Of a stretch of DNA of 36,541 nucleotides, positions 17,376 to 25,471 are shown piece after piece (position 1 is the stretch's first letter; every line of letters starts with the position of its first letter). A program made the position numbers and the translations under genes. The stretch covers positions 1-36,541 of the forward strand of contig JAFRQN010000311.1 of assembly GCA_017428585.1 (NCBI GenBank). The letters run 5' to 3'. The DNA is from Bacteroidota bacterium (GTDB lineage: Bacteria > Bacteroidota > Ignavibacteria > Kapaibacteriales > UBA2268). A model generated the notes under the pieces. That model did not search any database, was not told where the DNA came from, and saw only the letters and a program-made list of their open reading frames with translations.

Positions 17376-18353
17376 ATGGCAAATAAAATGGCAAAATTTA
17401 AAGATATAAAAGATTATATTATTCGTTCAAGCGATAAAGAACTAAACAAAAATTTTGAGAAAGAAAAGAATACTGAGAAAGAAAAGAATAATAAGTATTA
17501 TTATCAAATAGGTTCGCTTCAAAAAGGTTCATCTTACTATAAATACCTCCCTTATAAAAGAGCTCTTGAATGTTTAGAAAAGAGTATAATTACATTTGTT
17601 GAACCATCGAGCTGGGATGATACATACGAAAGCTTGTATTACGAAGCTGACTACGACAATGTTGCTCCCGAATACAAAGAACATCCTAGACTTTTTGCTA
17701 CTTGTGTAACTAATAAAAAATATGATGAAGCAGCTTGGCGGATCTATTCTGAACAAGACAAAACCTGTGTTCAATTTGAAATAGATAGATTCAATTTTCG
17801 TTACCAGCTTCTAAAAGCTATCAAGGACAAAGATCGTATTTACGAAGGAGCCGTTCAATATCTTTATAAAGGTTATATTGAAAATATTTATAAGAAAAAA
17901 CTAAAAAACAATAAAAATGAACCCGAGAAAGATAATTCTCTTTATAAAAAATTTATATCTAATGAAAACTATTTTACTAGAAAAAATTATCTAAATTTGT
18001 TATTACTAAAAAGAAGGGATTTTATTCATGAAAATGAAACTCGTTTTTTTATTATAAGGAAAAAAGATATTGAACATGAAGCAAAAAAAGCTATTAAAAT
18101 ACCAGATGGGATCAATAATGATCAAAAAATACCAAAAGGAAAATTATATATATTGAAAAATATTAGGTGGATTGATATAATAAAAAGAGTAACTATAAAT
18201 AGAAGCAAAGATAGTGAGGAATTCAAAAAATTACAAGAAATTATCAATAAAACAATAGATAATAGTGAGAAAGATAAAAAAAATAAAGATATAGAACTAA
18301 TTCCATATTCTGTTTATGGAGAAAAACAAGATAGAATTAAAATTGAAGCATAA
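17376..18353 (+). CDS. DUF2971-family protein within type I RM locus
   Basis: A 325-residue protein placed between hsdS and hsdR. The open frame extends to a TTG at 17361 that overlaps the hsdS stop, but ATG at 17376 (MANKMAKFKD) is the more credible start; ATG at 17391 is also possible. It matches the layout of DUF2971: YYKYLPYKRALECLEKSII followed by SSWDDTYES near residues 50-85, a middle block FATCVTNKKYDEAAWRIYS and TCVQFEID, then ENETRFFII and a closing WIDIIKRVTIN. It has no signal peptide or membrane segment and is rich in Lys and Glu. The biochemical role of DUF2971 is unknown; a defence-related role is suggested only by position. One sampled line (17881-17940) is 20% G+C, far below hsdM and hsdR, which suggests a separate origin. 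Only 2 bases separate its stop from hsdR. Confidence 0.75.
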   Translation: MANKMAKFKDIKDYIIRSSDKELNKNFEKEKNTEKEKNNKYYYQIGSLQKGSSYYKYLPYKRALECLEKSIITFVEPSSWDDTYESLYYEADYDNVAPEYKEHPRLFATCVTNKKYDEAAWRIYSEQDKTCVQFEIDRFNFRYQLLKAIKDKDRIYEGAVQYLYKGYIENIYKKKLKNNKNEPEKDNSLYKKFISNENYFTRKNYLNLLLLKRRDFIHENETRFFIIRKKDIEHEAKKAIKIPDGINNDQKIPKGKLYILKNIRWIDIIKRVTINRSKDSEEFKKLQEIINKTIDNSEKDKKNKDIELIPYSVYGEKQDRIKIEA

Positions 18354-18355
18354 TT

Positions 18356-21300
18356 ATGCCAAAAGAATATAGCGAAGACCAACTGATACAGAAGAATACA
18401 GCCGATCTAATGAATGAATTAGGCTGGACAAGTATATATGCATACGAAAAAGAGACATTAGGCAAAGACGGCACTTTAGGACGTAAAACATACAATGAAG
18501 TGCTGCTGATTCGTCATTTTCAGCAGGCACTAAAACGTTTAAATCCTTGGATAGATGATAAACAGCAGCAGGAAGCAACAGAGAGTATGACAGAACATAT
18601 CAGCTCTCAAACACTTATGCAGATTAACGAGCAGAAATATCACTTGATTCGCGATGGTATTCCTGTTAAACGAGTCAAACCGAATGGTGAAACAGAAGAG
18701 GTGCGTGCTAAAGTCATCGATTTCAATTCACCAGACAAGAATGAATTTATCTGTGTACGTGAATTGCAGATACATGGCTCAATTTATCGTCGTCGTGCTG
18801 ATATAGTTGGTTTCGTAAATGGCATTCCTCTTCTTTTTATAGAACTGAAGAATCACGATGTAGAAGTGATAGATGCTTTTAACCAGAACTACCGAGATTA
18901 TCTTGATACAATACCACATCTGTTCTATTATAACGCTTTCATTATTTTCAGCAATGGATTGGAAGCCCGTGTAGGTACAATAGATTCAAAATGGGAATTT
19001 TTTCATGAATGGAAAAGATTAAAAGAAGAAGATGCTGGCAGTATTGAACTGTCAACCATGCTAAAAGGCATCTGCAACAAAGAAAACTTTCTTGACCTTC
19101 TGGAAAACTTTATTCTTTATGACCACAGTGAAGGAAGAACAGCTAAAATCCTTGCCCGCAACCATCAATATTTAGGTGTAAATCAAGCAGTAGAAATGTA
19201 CCGTAAACGTCAATACTTGAATGGAAAACTTGGAGTATTTTGGCATACACAAGGTAGCGGCAAAAGCTATTCAATGTTGTTCTTAACACAGAAAATACGC
19301 AGGAAATTTGAAGGTTCGCCAACGTTCCTTGTTCTAACAGATCGTGATGAACTAAATAAACAAATCAGCAGTACATTTGAAAATTGTGGTTTATTAAGTA
19401 ATGACGCTAAAAAATATATTGCAGGCAGTGGATATGATCTAAAAACAAAATTAAAAGGAAATCCATCATTTATTTTCTCATTGATTCAGAAATTCAACGA
19501 TGCCAATGCAGAACCTATAATTCCTGATCATGATATTATTGTAATAAGCGATGAAGCTCATCGAACGCAGAACGGCATCTTTGCCGAAAACTTAATGCAT
19601 ATTCTGCCGACTGCTCATCGTATAGGTTTTACAGGTACACCTCTGTTGTCAAATGACAATATAACTGCCCGCACTTTTGGCGGCTACGTTAGTATATATG
19701 ATTTCAACCGAGCTGTAAAGGATAAAGCAACAGTGCCACTTTTTTATGAAAATCGTGGAAAGAAAATACAAGACTTGAAAAACCCTGAAATTAATGAGGA
19801 AATAGCAGCAGTTTTAGAACAAGCCGGCGATTTAGATGCTTCACAACAGGCCAAGCTGGATCAAGAATTTTCAAAAGAGGTACATATATTAACTGCAGAA
19901 AAACGTCTGCGTTTAATAGCTAAAGATTTTGCACGCAATTACAGCGATATTTGGACATCTGGCAAGGCTATGTTCGTCTGCTATAACAAAGTAACATGTG
20001 TTAGAATGTATAACTATGTGCAGGAGTATTGGCAGGAAGAGATAAAACAGCTGGAACACCAAATAGAAAAATGTAAATCTCAACAAGAAGCACAAGAAAT
20101 GCATCGAAAACTGACCTGGATGAAAGAAACAGATATGGCTGTAGTGGTTTCTCAAGAACAAAATGAAATACAGACTTTTCAAAAATGGGGTCTTGACATC
20201 AAGATACATCGTGAAAAGATGGAAAAACGTGAACTGGATAAGGAATTCAAAGATGCCGACTCAACGCTGCGTATTGTATTTGTATGTGCTATGTGGCTGA
20301 CAGGATTTGACGTAAAGACATTATCTTGTCTCTATATCGACAAACCTATGAAAGCTCATACTTTAATGCAAACCATTGCTCGTGCCAATCGTGTAGCGGA
20401 AGGGAAAATAAACGGTCTAATTTTTGACTATATTGGAATGGTAAAAGCTCTTCGTAAAGCATTGGCTGACTATACAGCTAATAAAGAAGCTGGAATTGCA
20501 GGAACCGATCCAACTATAGATAAAAAAGATTTAATTAAACAGACACTTGAAGCCATTGTACTAACAACAGATTTCTTGAAAGAACATAATTTCAATTTAG
20601 AAGATCTGATAAAAGCTAAAAATATCAATTTCAATATACTTTCTCTTTTGAAAACTGCTGCCAATGCTATGTGCGAATCAGCTGAAATTAGAAAAACATA
20701 CTGTACTTATGCATCACGACTATTAAATCTTTGGAAATATCTCGATCGTGAAGATATCACAGCTGAAATGAAACAGCAGAAAGATGCTATTCAAGCTATC
20801 TATAAAGAATTGCAAAAGAAGCGAAAACATGCAGACACGACGGATTTAAGTGTTGCTATTAATGAAATTATAAATGATTATCTGGAAATAGAAACTGAAA
20901 ATTTAAATGATAAGCCAAGCCGTCGTTTCAATATCAGCGAAATAAACTTTGAAATTTTGCGTCTTGAATTTGCGAATAGCAATAGAAAGAATTTAATACT
21001 AAAAGATCTTCAAGAATTGCTGCAGGAACGCATAAATAAAATGCTGGTACAAAATCCATCACGCATTAATTTCTACGAAAAATATAAAAAAATAATTGAA
21101 GCTTATAATAAAGAACAGAATCGTGCAGCAATCGAAAAAACTTTTGAAGAATTAATAGAGCTATCGAATGAACTGACAGAAGAAGAACAACGTTATATAC
21201 GAGAAGGTTTTGAAAATGACGAACAACTATCAATGTACGACATTCTGATGAAAGATGATTTAAGCAAGAGCGAAATCAAAAAACTTAAGAAAGCAGCGAT

Positions 21301-21502
21301 AGAACTGCTTGCTATAATTAAACAGAAATTGGAAGAAATGGATCATCCTTTTGATAAACAAACTACAAAAGCAGAAATTAAAGTTACTATCAAAGAAACG
21401 CTTTGGAATAAACTTCCTGATAGCTACTCTGAAGAAATCATACCACAATATATAGACAGAGTATATAACTATGTCAGTCAGCACTATGGCGGTGCTGCAT
21501 AG
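18356..21502 (+). CDS. hsdR: Type I restriction endonuclease motor subunit (HsdR)
   Basis: A 1048-residue restriction subunit that translocates DNA and cuts it away from the recognition site. The N-terminal nuclease domain carries Asp149 (RRRADIVGF) and Glu163-Leu-Lys165 (LLFIELKN), a PD-(D/E)xK arrangement. The superfamily 2 motor follows: Walker A GSGKS at 300-304, DEAH at 399-402 (ISDEAHRTQNG), and motif III FTGTP. A second RecA-like domain follows (WLTGFDVKTLSCLYIDKPM, then QTIARANRV). The C-terminal region, about 740-1048, is helical and should dock on the methylase. All key motifs are intact, so the complex should be able to restrict. The gene starts 2 bases after the DUF2971 gene and ends at a bidirectional terminator shared with the LysM gene. 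Confidence 0.96.
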   Translation: MPKEYSEDQLIQKNTADLMNELGWTSIYAYEKETLGKDGTLGRKTYNEVLLIRHFQQALKRLNPWIDDKQQQEATESMTEHISSQTLMQINEQKYHLIRDGIPVKRVKPNGETEEVRAKVIDFNSPDKNEFICVRELQIHGSIYRRRADIVGFVNGIPLLFIELKNHDVEVIDAFNQNYRDYLDTIPHLFYYNAFIIFSNGLEARVGTIDSKWEFFHEWKRLKEEDAGSIELSTMLKGICNKENFLDLLENFILYDHSEGRTAKILARNHQYLGVNQAVEMYRKRQYLNGKLGVFWHTQGSGKSYSMLFLTQKIRRKFEGSPTFLVLTDRDELNKQISSTFENCGLLSNDAKKYIAGSGYDLKTKLKGNPSFIFSLIQKFNDANAEPIIPDHDIIVISDEAHRTQNGIFAENLMHILPTAHRIGFTGTPLLSNDNITARTFGGYVSIYDFNRAVKDKATVPLFYENRGKKIQDLKNPEINEEIAAVLEQAGDLDASQQAKLDQEFSKEVHILTAEKRLRLIAKDFARNYSDIWTSGKAMFVCYNKVTCVRMYNYVQEYWQEEIKQLEHQIEKCKSQQEAQEMHRKLTWMKETDMAVVVSQEQNEIQTFQKWGLDIKIHREKMEKRELDKEFKDADSTLRIVFVCAMWLTGFDVKTLSCLYIDKPMKAHTLMQTIARANRVAEGKINGLIFDYIGMVKALRKALADYTANKEAGIAGTDPTIDKKDLIKQTLEAIVLTTDFLKEHNFNLEDLIKAKNINFNILSLLKTAANAMCESAEIRKTYCTYASRLLNLWKYLDREDITAEMKQQKDAIQAIYKELQKKRKHADTTDLSVAINEIINDYLEIETENLNDKPSRRFNISEINFEILRLEFANSNRKNLILKDLQELLQERINKMLVQNPSRINFYEKYKKIIEAYNKEQNRAAIEKTFEELIELSNELTEEEQRYIREGFENDEQLSMYDILMKDDLSKSEIKKLKKAAIELLAIIKQKLEEMDHPFDKQTTKAEIKVTIKETLWNKLPDSYSEEIIPQYIDRVYNYVSQHYGGAA

Positions 21503-21519
21503 AATAATTTTTCCTTTAA

Positions 21520-21560
21520 AACAAAAATAAGGCATTTATACAAATGCCTTATTTTATTAT
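21520..21560. terminator. Bidirectional intrinsic terminator
   Basis: A perfect 14-bp stem (21524-21537 with 21542-21555; core AATAAGGCATTT) around an ATAC loop lies between the convergent hsdR (+) and LysM-protein (-) genes. A residues flank the left arm and T residues the right, so it fits both directions. Confidence 0.92.
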
Positions 21561-21575
21561 TTATAGTTTATTTAA

Positions 21576-22373
21576 TTATAAACCTGGAGTAGTTGCTGCT
21601 GCTTCAGCTGCTGCAGCTTGAGCTGCACGTTTTTTTCTCCAATATTTTCTTTCTGCTTTTGATTCGTCATCTGTTTTTGGACCAGCAGGAGGAACCTTTA
21701 ATACTTGACCTGGATGAATTATATCAGGGTTGCGGATTTGGTCAGTATTAGCCTGCCATATTTTTGGCCATTGGAATGGATCACCGTAGATTTCCATCTT
21801 ACCAGAAATGTTCCATAAACAATCACGATCTTGTGCCCAAGTACCTACTGTATAACCAGAAATTTTCTTTTCTCTGTATAATCCTTTAATTTCTCTTGCA
21901 AGATTTAAGATTCTATCATAGAATTCTGGAATAACAGCTAATTTATTACCTCTTAATGTATTTAATTCAGCTTCTAATGCTTCTACATCGCTGCGTCTAT
22001 CAGCAAGTTCATCATTTGATAAAACTTTCATCTGTCTAACCTTGCCTTCGAGTACACCAAGTTGTTGACGGAAGTAATCGAGATCAGATTTAGTAGCATT
22101 ACATAATTTTAAGATTTCTTCTTCACAATCGTTATAACTTTGTTTAATGTTAACAATTTGTGCTTCAATACTATTTCTATCTTGTTTAACACTTTCAAGA
22201 TTTTTATTTAAAGCATCTACTTTTGATTGATATAAATTAATGCGGGCATCAGCCTCATCACAAGATAATTCCAAATCTGGCTTACTTTCTGGAGGTGGTG
22301 GAGGCAATTCTTTTGCATCAACAACATTTAACAATAAAACAAAAGATAAAAGATATATAAATAAATTCTTCAT
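21576..22373 (-). CDS. Secreted coiled-coil protein with C-terminal LysM-like domain
   Basis: A 265-residue envelope protein. It has a signal peptide (residues 1-20, ending VVDA), a short proline run (PPPPPESKP), then a long coiled coil at about 40-165 (for example LYQSKVDALNKNLESVKQD). A LysM-like domain follows at about 183-235, containing the Trp-rich stretch DPFQWPKIWQANTDQIRNPD and IIHPGQVLKVPP. The ending is basic then Ala-rich (KYWRKKRAAQAAAAEAAA). LysM domains bind the glycan strands of peptidoglycan, so the protein probably spans part of the periplasm, with the coiled coil as spacer. It is downstream of, and 17 bases from, a small coiled-coil lipoprotein gene, and the two probably work together. 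There is no catalytic domain. The exact family is not known to me. Confidence 0.8.
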   Translation of the reverse strand: MKNLFIYLLSFVLLLNVVDAKELPPPPPESKPDLELSCDEADARINLYQSKVDALNKNLESVKQDRNSIEAQIVNIKQSYNDCEEEILKLCNATKSDLDYFRQQLGVLEGKVRQMKVLSNDELADRRSDVEALEAELNTLRGNKLAVIPEFYDRILNLAREIKGLYREKKISGYTVGTWAQDRDCLWNISGKMEIYGDPFQWPKIWQANTDQIRNPDIIHPGQVLKVPPAGPKTDDESKAERKYWRKKRAAQAAAAEAAATTPGL

Positions 22374-22390
22374 TTCAAATTCTCCTATAA

Positions 22391-22696
22391 TTATGGTTCT
22401 ACCGTATAATCAGGCCAAACATTAGGCCATTGTGACAAACGAAGTCTTACTGTATTACGTTTTTCGTTACAATCATCTGCTTCAGCTTTTCTTGCTTGAA
22501 GCTCCTTGTTAAGTTTTGCACGTTCATTTTGAACGTTTGTAATTTCAGTGTTAATTGATTTTTCCTGACGTCTTAAATCAGCAATCTTACCAAGTTGTTC
22601 ATCTGTAATTTTACAAGAGCAGCTTGTTATTATTACACTGCTGGCTAAAACAGCAATATAAAAAGATGCACTGGAGACAATTTTCTTTATTTTCAT
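22391..22696 (-). CDS. Small coiled-coil outer-membrane lipoprotein
   Basis: A 101-residue predicted lipoprotein. Residues 1-25 form a signal with lipobox ITSC, giving lipidated Cys26; a second Cys28 follows. The mature chain is a single predicted helix or coiled coil (EQLGKIADLRRQEKSINTEI, then NERAKLNKELQARKAEADD), ending with a Trp/Pro-rich tail (LSQWPNVWPDYTVEP). Size and design recall Lpp-like or Pal-adjacent spacer lipoproteins, but there is no C-terminal Lys for covalent attachment to peptidoglycan. The gene is first in a two-gene set with the LysM protein, which could provide peptidoglycan contact while this protein anchors in the outer membrane. That pairing is inferred from order and design. 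Confidence 0.72.
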   Translation of the reverse strand: MKIKKIVSSASFYIAVLASSVIITSCSCKITDEQLGKIADLRRQEKSINTEITNVQNERAKLNKELQARKAEADDCNEKRNTVRLRLSQWPNVWPDYTVEP

Positions 22697-23104
22697 AAAA
22701 GCCTCAAAAAATTAAATTTTTAAAAATTATTATTAAAATTATTATTTGCTCTCTTTCTTTTTGTTTAATTTATTTAATGTAGTAAATACACATTTTACAA
22801 ATATACAAAAAATATACAAATAAAAAATTAAAATTATTCTAATTTTTTGATTAATAAAAATATTATAAATGATTATTATGCTTTTTCTTTTTATACTAAA
22901 ACCTTATTAAAACAAAAAATAAAAAAAAGTTGTTTTTATCAAATACAATTTGTAATTTTGTAGTTTTCATATATATAATATTGTAATTAGCAATAGAATT
23001 GGCAGACTCTACTGATTTTTGTTTCTTTTCTACACTAATTACATAAAAAATAAATCAAATTGAAAATAATAATATTAAATAAATTAAAATTGGAGTTCGT
23101 ATAA
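22697..23104. other. Divergent intergenic region, lipoprotein (-) and ppiD (+)
   Basis: A 408-base spacer with no gene visible. On the minus side, CAAATATA at 22798-22805 (TATATTTG on the minus strand) is a plausible -7 box for the lipoprotein gene, but its -33 position reads TTT rather than TTG. On the plus side lies the ppiD promoter (22930-22960), leaving an untranslated leader of about 135 bases. I see no riboswitch-like structure in it. Confidence 0.6.
22930..22960 (+). promoter_or_regulatory. Bacteroidota-type promoter of ppiD
   Basis: TTG at 22930-22932, 20 bases, then TAATTTTG at 22953-22960. The -7 box matches the consensus fully and the spacing is one base longer than ideal. The start would be near 22967. 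Confidence 0.7.
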
Positions 23105-25279
23105 ATGGGAACTATTGAACGTATTCGTCAGATATCACCTTATGCTTTTATAGCATTTGCAGTAATATTTATACTGTTTATGGTGCTTAGTGACAATATT
23201 TCATCATTAACATCTTCTGGTGGTGAAAGTATACAAACTGCTGTTATTGCAGAAATAAATGGAGATAAAATTTATTATAAGGATTATGAAGAACGTGTAA
23301 GACAACGTATAGAACAAATGAGAAATAATCCTCAAACCCAAGATCAAGAAATTGACGACCAAAGCATTCGTACACAAATATGGAACGAAATGGTTGATGA
23401 AATTTTATTAAATCAAGCTGGGAAAAAATTTGGAATAACAGTAACAGACGAAGAAATAGCAGATATATTAATTGAAAATCCACCTGATTTTCTAAAACAA
23501 TCTTTTACTGATACTGCTGGCAATTTTGATAAAAATTTATATTTAGAATTAATCACCAATCCAGAAAGATTGATTTATTATACAGGACAAAATCCTGATG
23601 AATTAGATCCTGAAGAAAAAAATAGACAAATAAATAATTTTAGAAATGAAATAGTAAATGTTACTGAATATCTTAAATTGCAAAAACTTAATGAAGCAAT
23701 GGATAACACAATCAAAGCAGCATACGCTATTTCATCACCAAGTTATGTTGAAGAAAAATATATAAATAATAACAGTACTGCTGATATTAATTTCATATAC
23801 TTAGGTATTGAATCTGTAAATGACAGCATTAATGTAACAGATAAAGAAATCGAAGAGTATTACAATGCTCATAAGGGAATGTACAAAACTAAAGAAAATC
23901 GTAGAGTAAAAACTTTAAGTTTTGATTTCTTACCTTCAAAGGATGACTCTAATAGAGTAAATAAACGTGTAGAAAAAGTTACTAATGAATTAAATGCTGC
24001 AACAACAGATTTAGAAAGAGACAGTATTTTTGCAATAAAAATGAATGAATATAGTGGAGTTGAAAACGATTGGAAATTAATTCAAGATGTTCCTCCACAA
24101 ACAGCAGCAGTTTTAGCAGATATTCCAACAAACTCTGTATTTGGTCCTGTTCCTATGATGGATGGTGTACATTTTTATAGAGTTGATGGAAGACGCCAAG
24201 GTGAACAAGAAGTTGTAAAAGCAAGCCATATTTTAATAGGTTTTGGCAACAATAAAGATAGTGCAAAAGCAGAAGCAAATAAAGTATTATCATTAGCAAA
24301 AAAAGGCAATTTTGCAGAATTAGCATCTAAATATTCTGAAGATAAAGGATCAGCTGCACAAGGTGGTGATTTAGGATATTTTGGAAAAGGCAGAATGGTT
24401 CCTGAATTTGAAAAAGCTGCTTTTGGTGCTCCTGTTGGCGGAGTTGTAGGACCTATCGAATCTCAATTCGGTTATCATATAATAAAAGTAACAGATAAAA
24501 GATCAGAAGAAATAAAATACAGCGAAATTATGTTTGCACCAACAATTTCAGGAGCAACAAAAAATAAAATTAAACGCGATGCTTACGCTGCTATGAAACA
24601 AATAGAAGAAGGCGTAAATATAGATACTTTAGCTGCTAAATTAGGCGTTAGATGTGATGAATCTCACTCTATACAAAAATATCAACCTTTCCAAGGTTCT
24701 ATGTCTTTATCAAACAAGATTTTTGAAGCAAAACTAAATGATGTATTAGCTCCTCAAGAAATTAGCAACAATTACGTTGTTGTTTGTCAAGTATCTAAAA
24801 TAATAAAAGATGGAATTACTCCTCTTGAAGAAGTTAAAGAAAGTGTATCTTCAAAAATAGCAAAGATTAAGAAATTAGATATATTGAAAAAGAGAATGAA
24901 TGAAGTATATAATTCTGTTAAGAATTTAAATACTTTACCATTGGATAGTGCAGCATCGCTACCATACGATGTAAAAGTATTCAATACACAAATAAATAAT
25001 AATGGTGCAATCCAAGGTGCTCCAACAGATCACATTGCAACAAGTGCTATTTTCAACAATCTAAAGGTTGGAAAAATCAATGAACCTGTTCGTGGAAGCA
25101 ATGGATACTTTATCGTTGAATTAAAAAATAAAACAATGGCAAGCATAAAAGATAAAAAAGATATGCAGGATGCTGATGTTGAACAATATTCAAGAAATTT
25201 ATTCAATACTTGGTTTAGCAACTTTAAAGCTGAATCTAAAATCGTAGATAAACGAAGCAAGTATTATGGTGAATATTAA
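23105..25279 (+). CDS. ppiD: PpiD-like membrane-anchored peptidyl-prolyl isomerase
   Basis: A 724-residue periplasmic folding factor. A single membrane helix near the N-terminus (SPYAFIAFAVIFILFMVL, about 10-30) anchors it in the inner membrane with the bulk in the periplasm, as in PpiD. A SurA_N-like region (INGDKIYYKDYEERVRQRIE, about 45-190) follows. One clear parvulin (PpiC) domain begins near residue 370 with VKASHILIGF and continues through GDLGYFGKGRMVPEFEKAAF to FGYHIIKVTD. A second, degenerate parvulin-like stretch may lie at about 590-700. PpiD assists proteins leaving the Sec translocon. The gene stands alone with its own promoter and a terminator at its end. TTGGAG precedes the ATG by about 10 bases but may be chance. 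Confidence 0.9.
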   Translation: MGTIERIRQISPYAFIAFAVIFILFMVLSDNISSLTSSGGESIQTAVIAEINGDKIYYKDYEERVRQRIEQMRNNPQTQDQEIDDQSIRTQIWNEMVDEILLNQAGKKFGITVTDEEIADILIENPPDFLKQSFTDTAGNFDKNLYLELITNPERLIYYTGQNPDELDPEEKNRQINNFRNEIVNVTEYLKLQKLNEAMDNTIKAAYAISSPSYVEEKYINNNSTADINFIYLGIESVNDSINVTDKEIEEYYNAHKGMYKTKENRRVKTLSFDFLPSKDDSNRVNKRVEKVTNELNAATTDLERDSIFAIKMNEYSGVENDWKLIQDVPPQTAAVLADIPTNSVFGPVPMMDGVHFYRVDGRRQGEQEVVKASHILIGFGNNKDSAKAEANKVLSLAKKGNFAELASKYSEDKGSAAQGGDLGYFGKGRMVPEFEKAAFGAPVGGVVGPIESQFGYHIIKVTDKRSEEIKYSEIMFAPTISGATKNKIKRDAYAAMKQIEEGVNIDTLAAKLGVRCDESHSIQKYQPFQGSMSLSNKIFEAKLNDVLAPQEISNNYVVVCQVSKIIKDGITPLEEVKESVSSKIAKIKKLDILKKRMNEVYNSVKNLNTLPLDSAASLPYDVKVFNTQINNNGAIQGAPTDHIATSAIFNNLKVGKINEPVRGSNGYFIVELKNKTMASIKDKKDMQDADVEQYSRNLFNTWFSNFKAESKIVDKRSKYYGEY

Positions 25280-25314
25280 TAAATTTAATTAAGAATATTA
25301 ATTAGATTCATTAT

Positions 25315-25353
25315 AAAACAAAAAACTCATCATTAGATGAGTTTTTTTGTTTT
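25315..25353 (+). terminator. Intrinsic terminator of ppiD
   Basis: CTCATC (25326-25331) pairs with GATGAG around an ATTA loop, extended by A and T runs on both sides, with T residues after it. It lies 35 bases after the ppiD stop. The rest of the spacer to 25471 is AT-rich; I found no consensus promoter for the transporter gene. Confidence 0.85.
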
Positions 25354-25471
25354 AAATAAATCCTTAATCTTTTATTCAATTAAATTTTTATTTTATAGAA
25401 TCATATTTTTTTTGTAAATTGTATTTATTAAATATAGTTTATCAAAATTTTTTAAATAATTATAAAATTTT

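Noticed and set aside
13900..21560. Integrative element with the tRNA-Ser 3' end as attachment site
   Set aside because: No copy of the tRNA 3' end is visible near 21500 or elsewhere, and there is no integrase, relaxase or phage gene. Adjacency alone is kept as a finding.
22961..23104. Riboswitch or leader peptide before ppiD
   Set aside because: The leader is AT-rich with no stable paired structure or short ORF that I could support.
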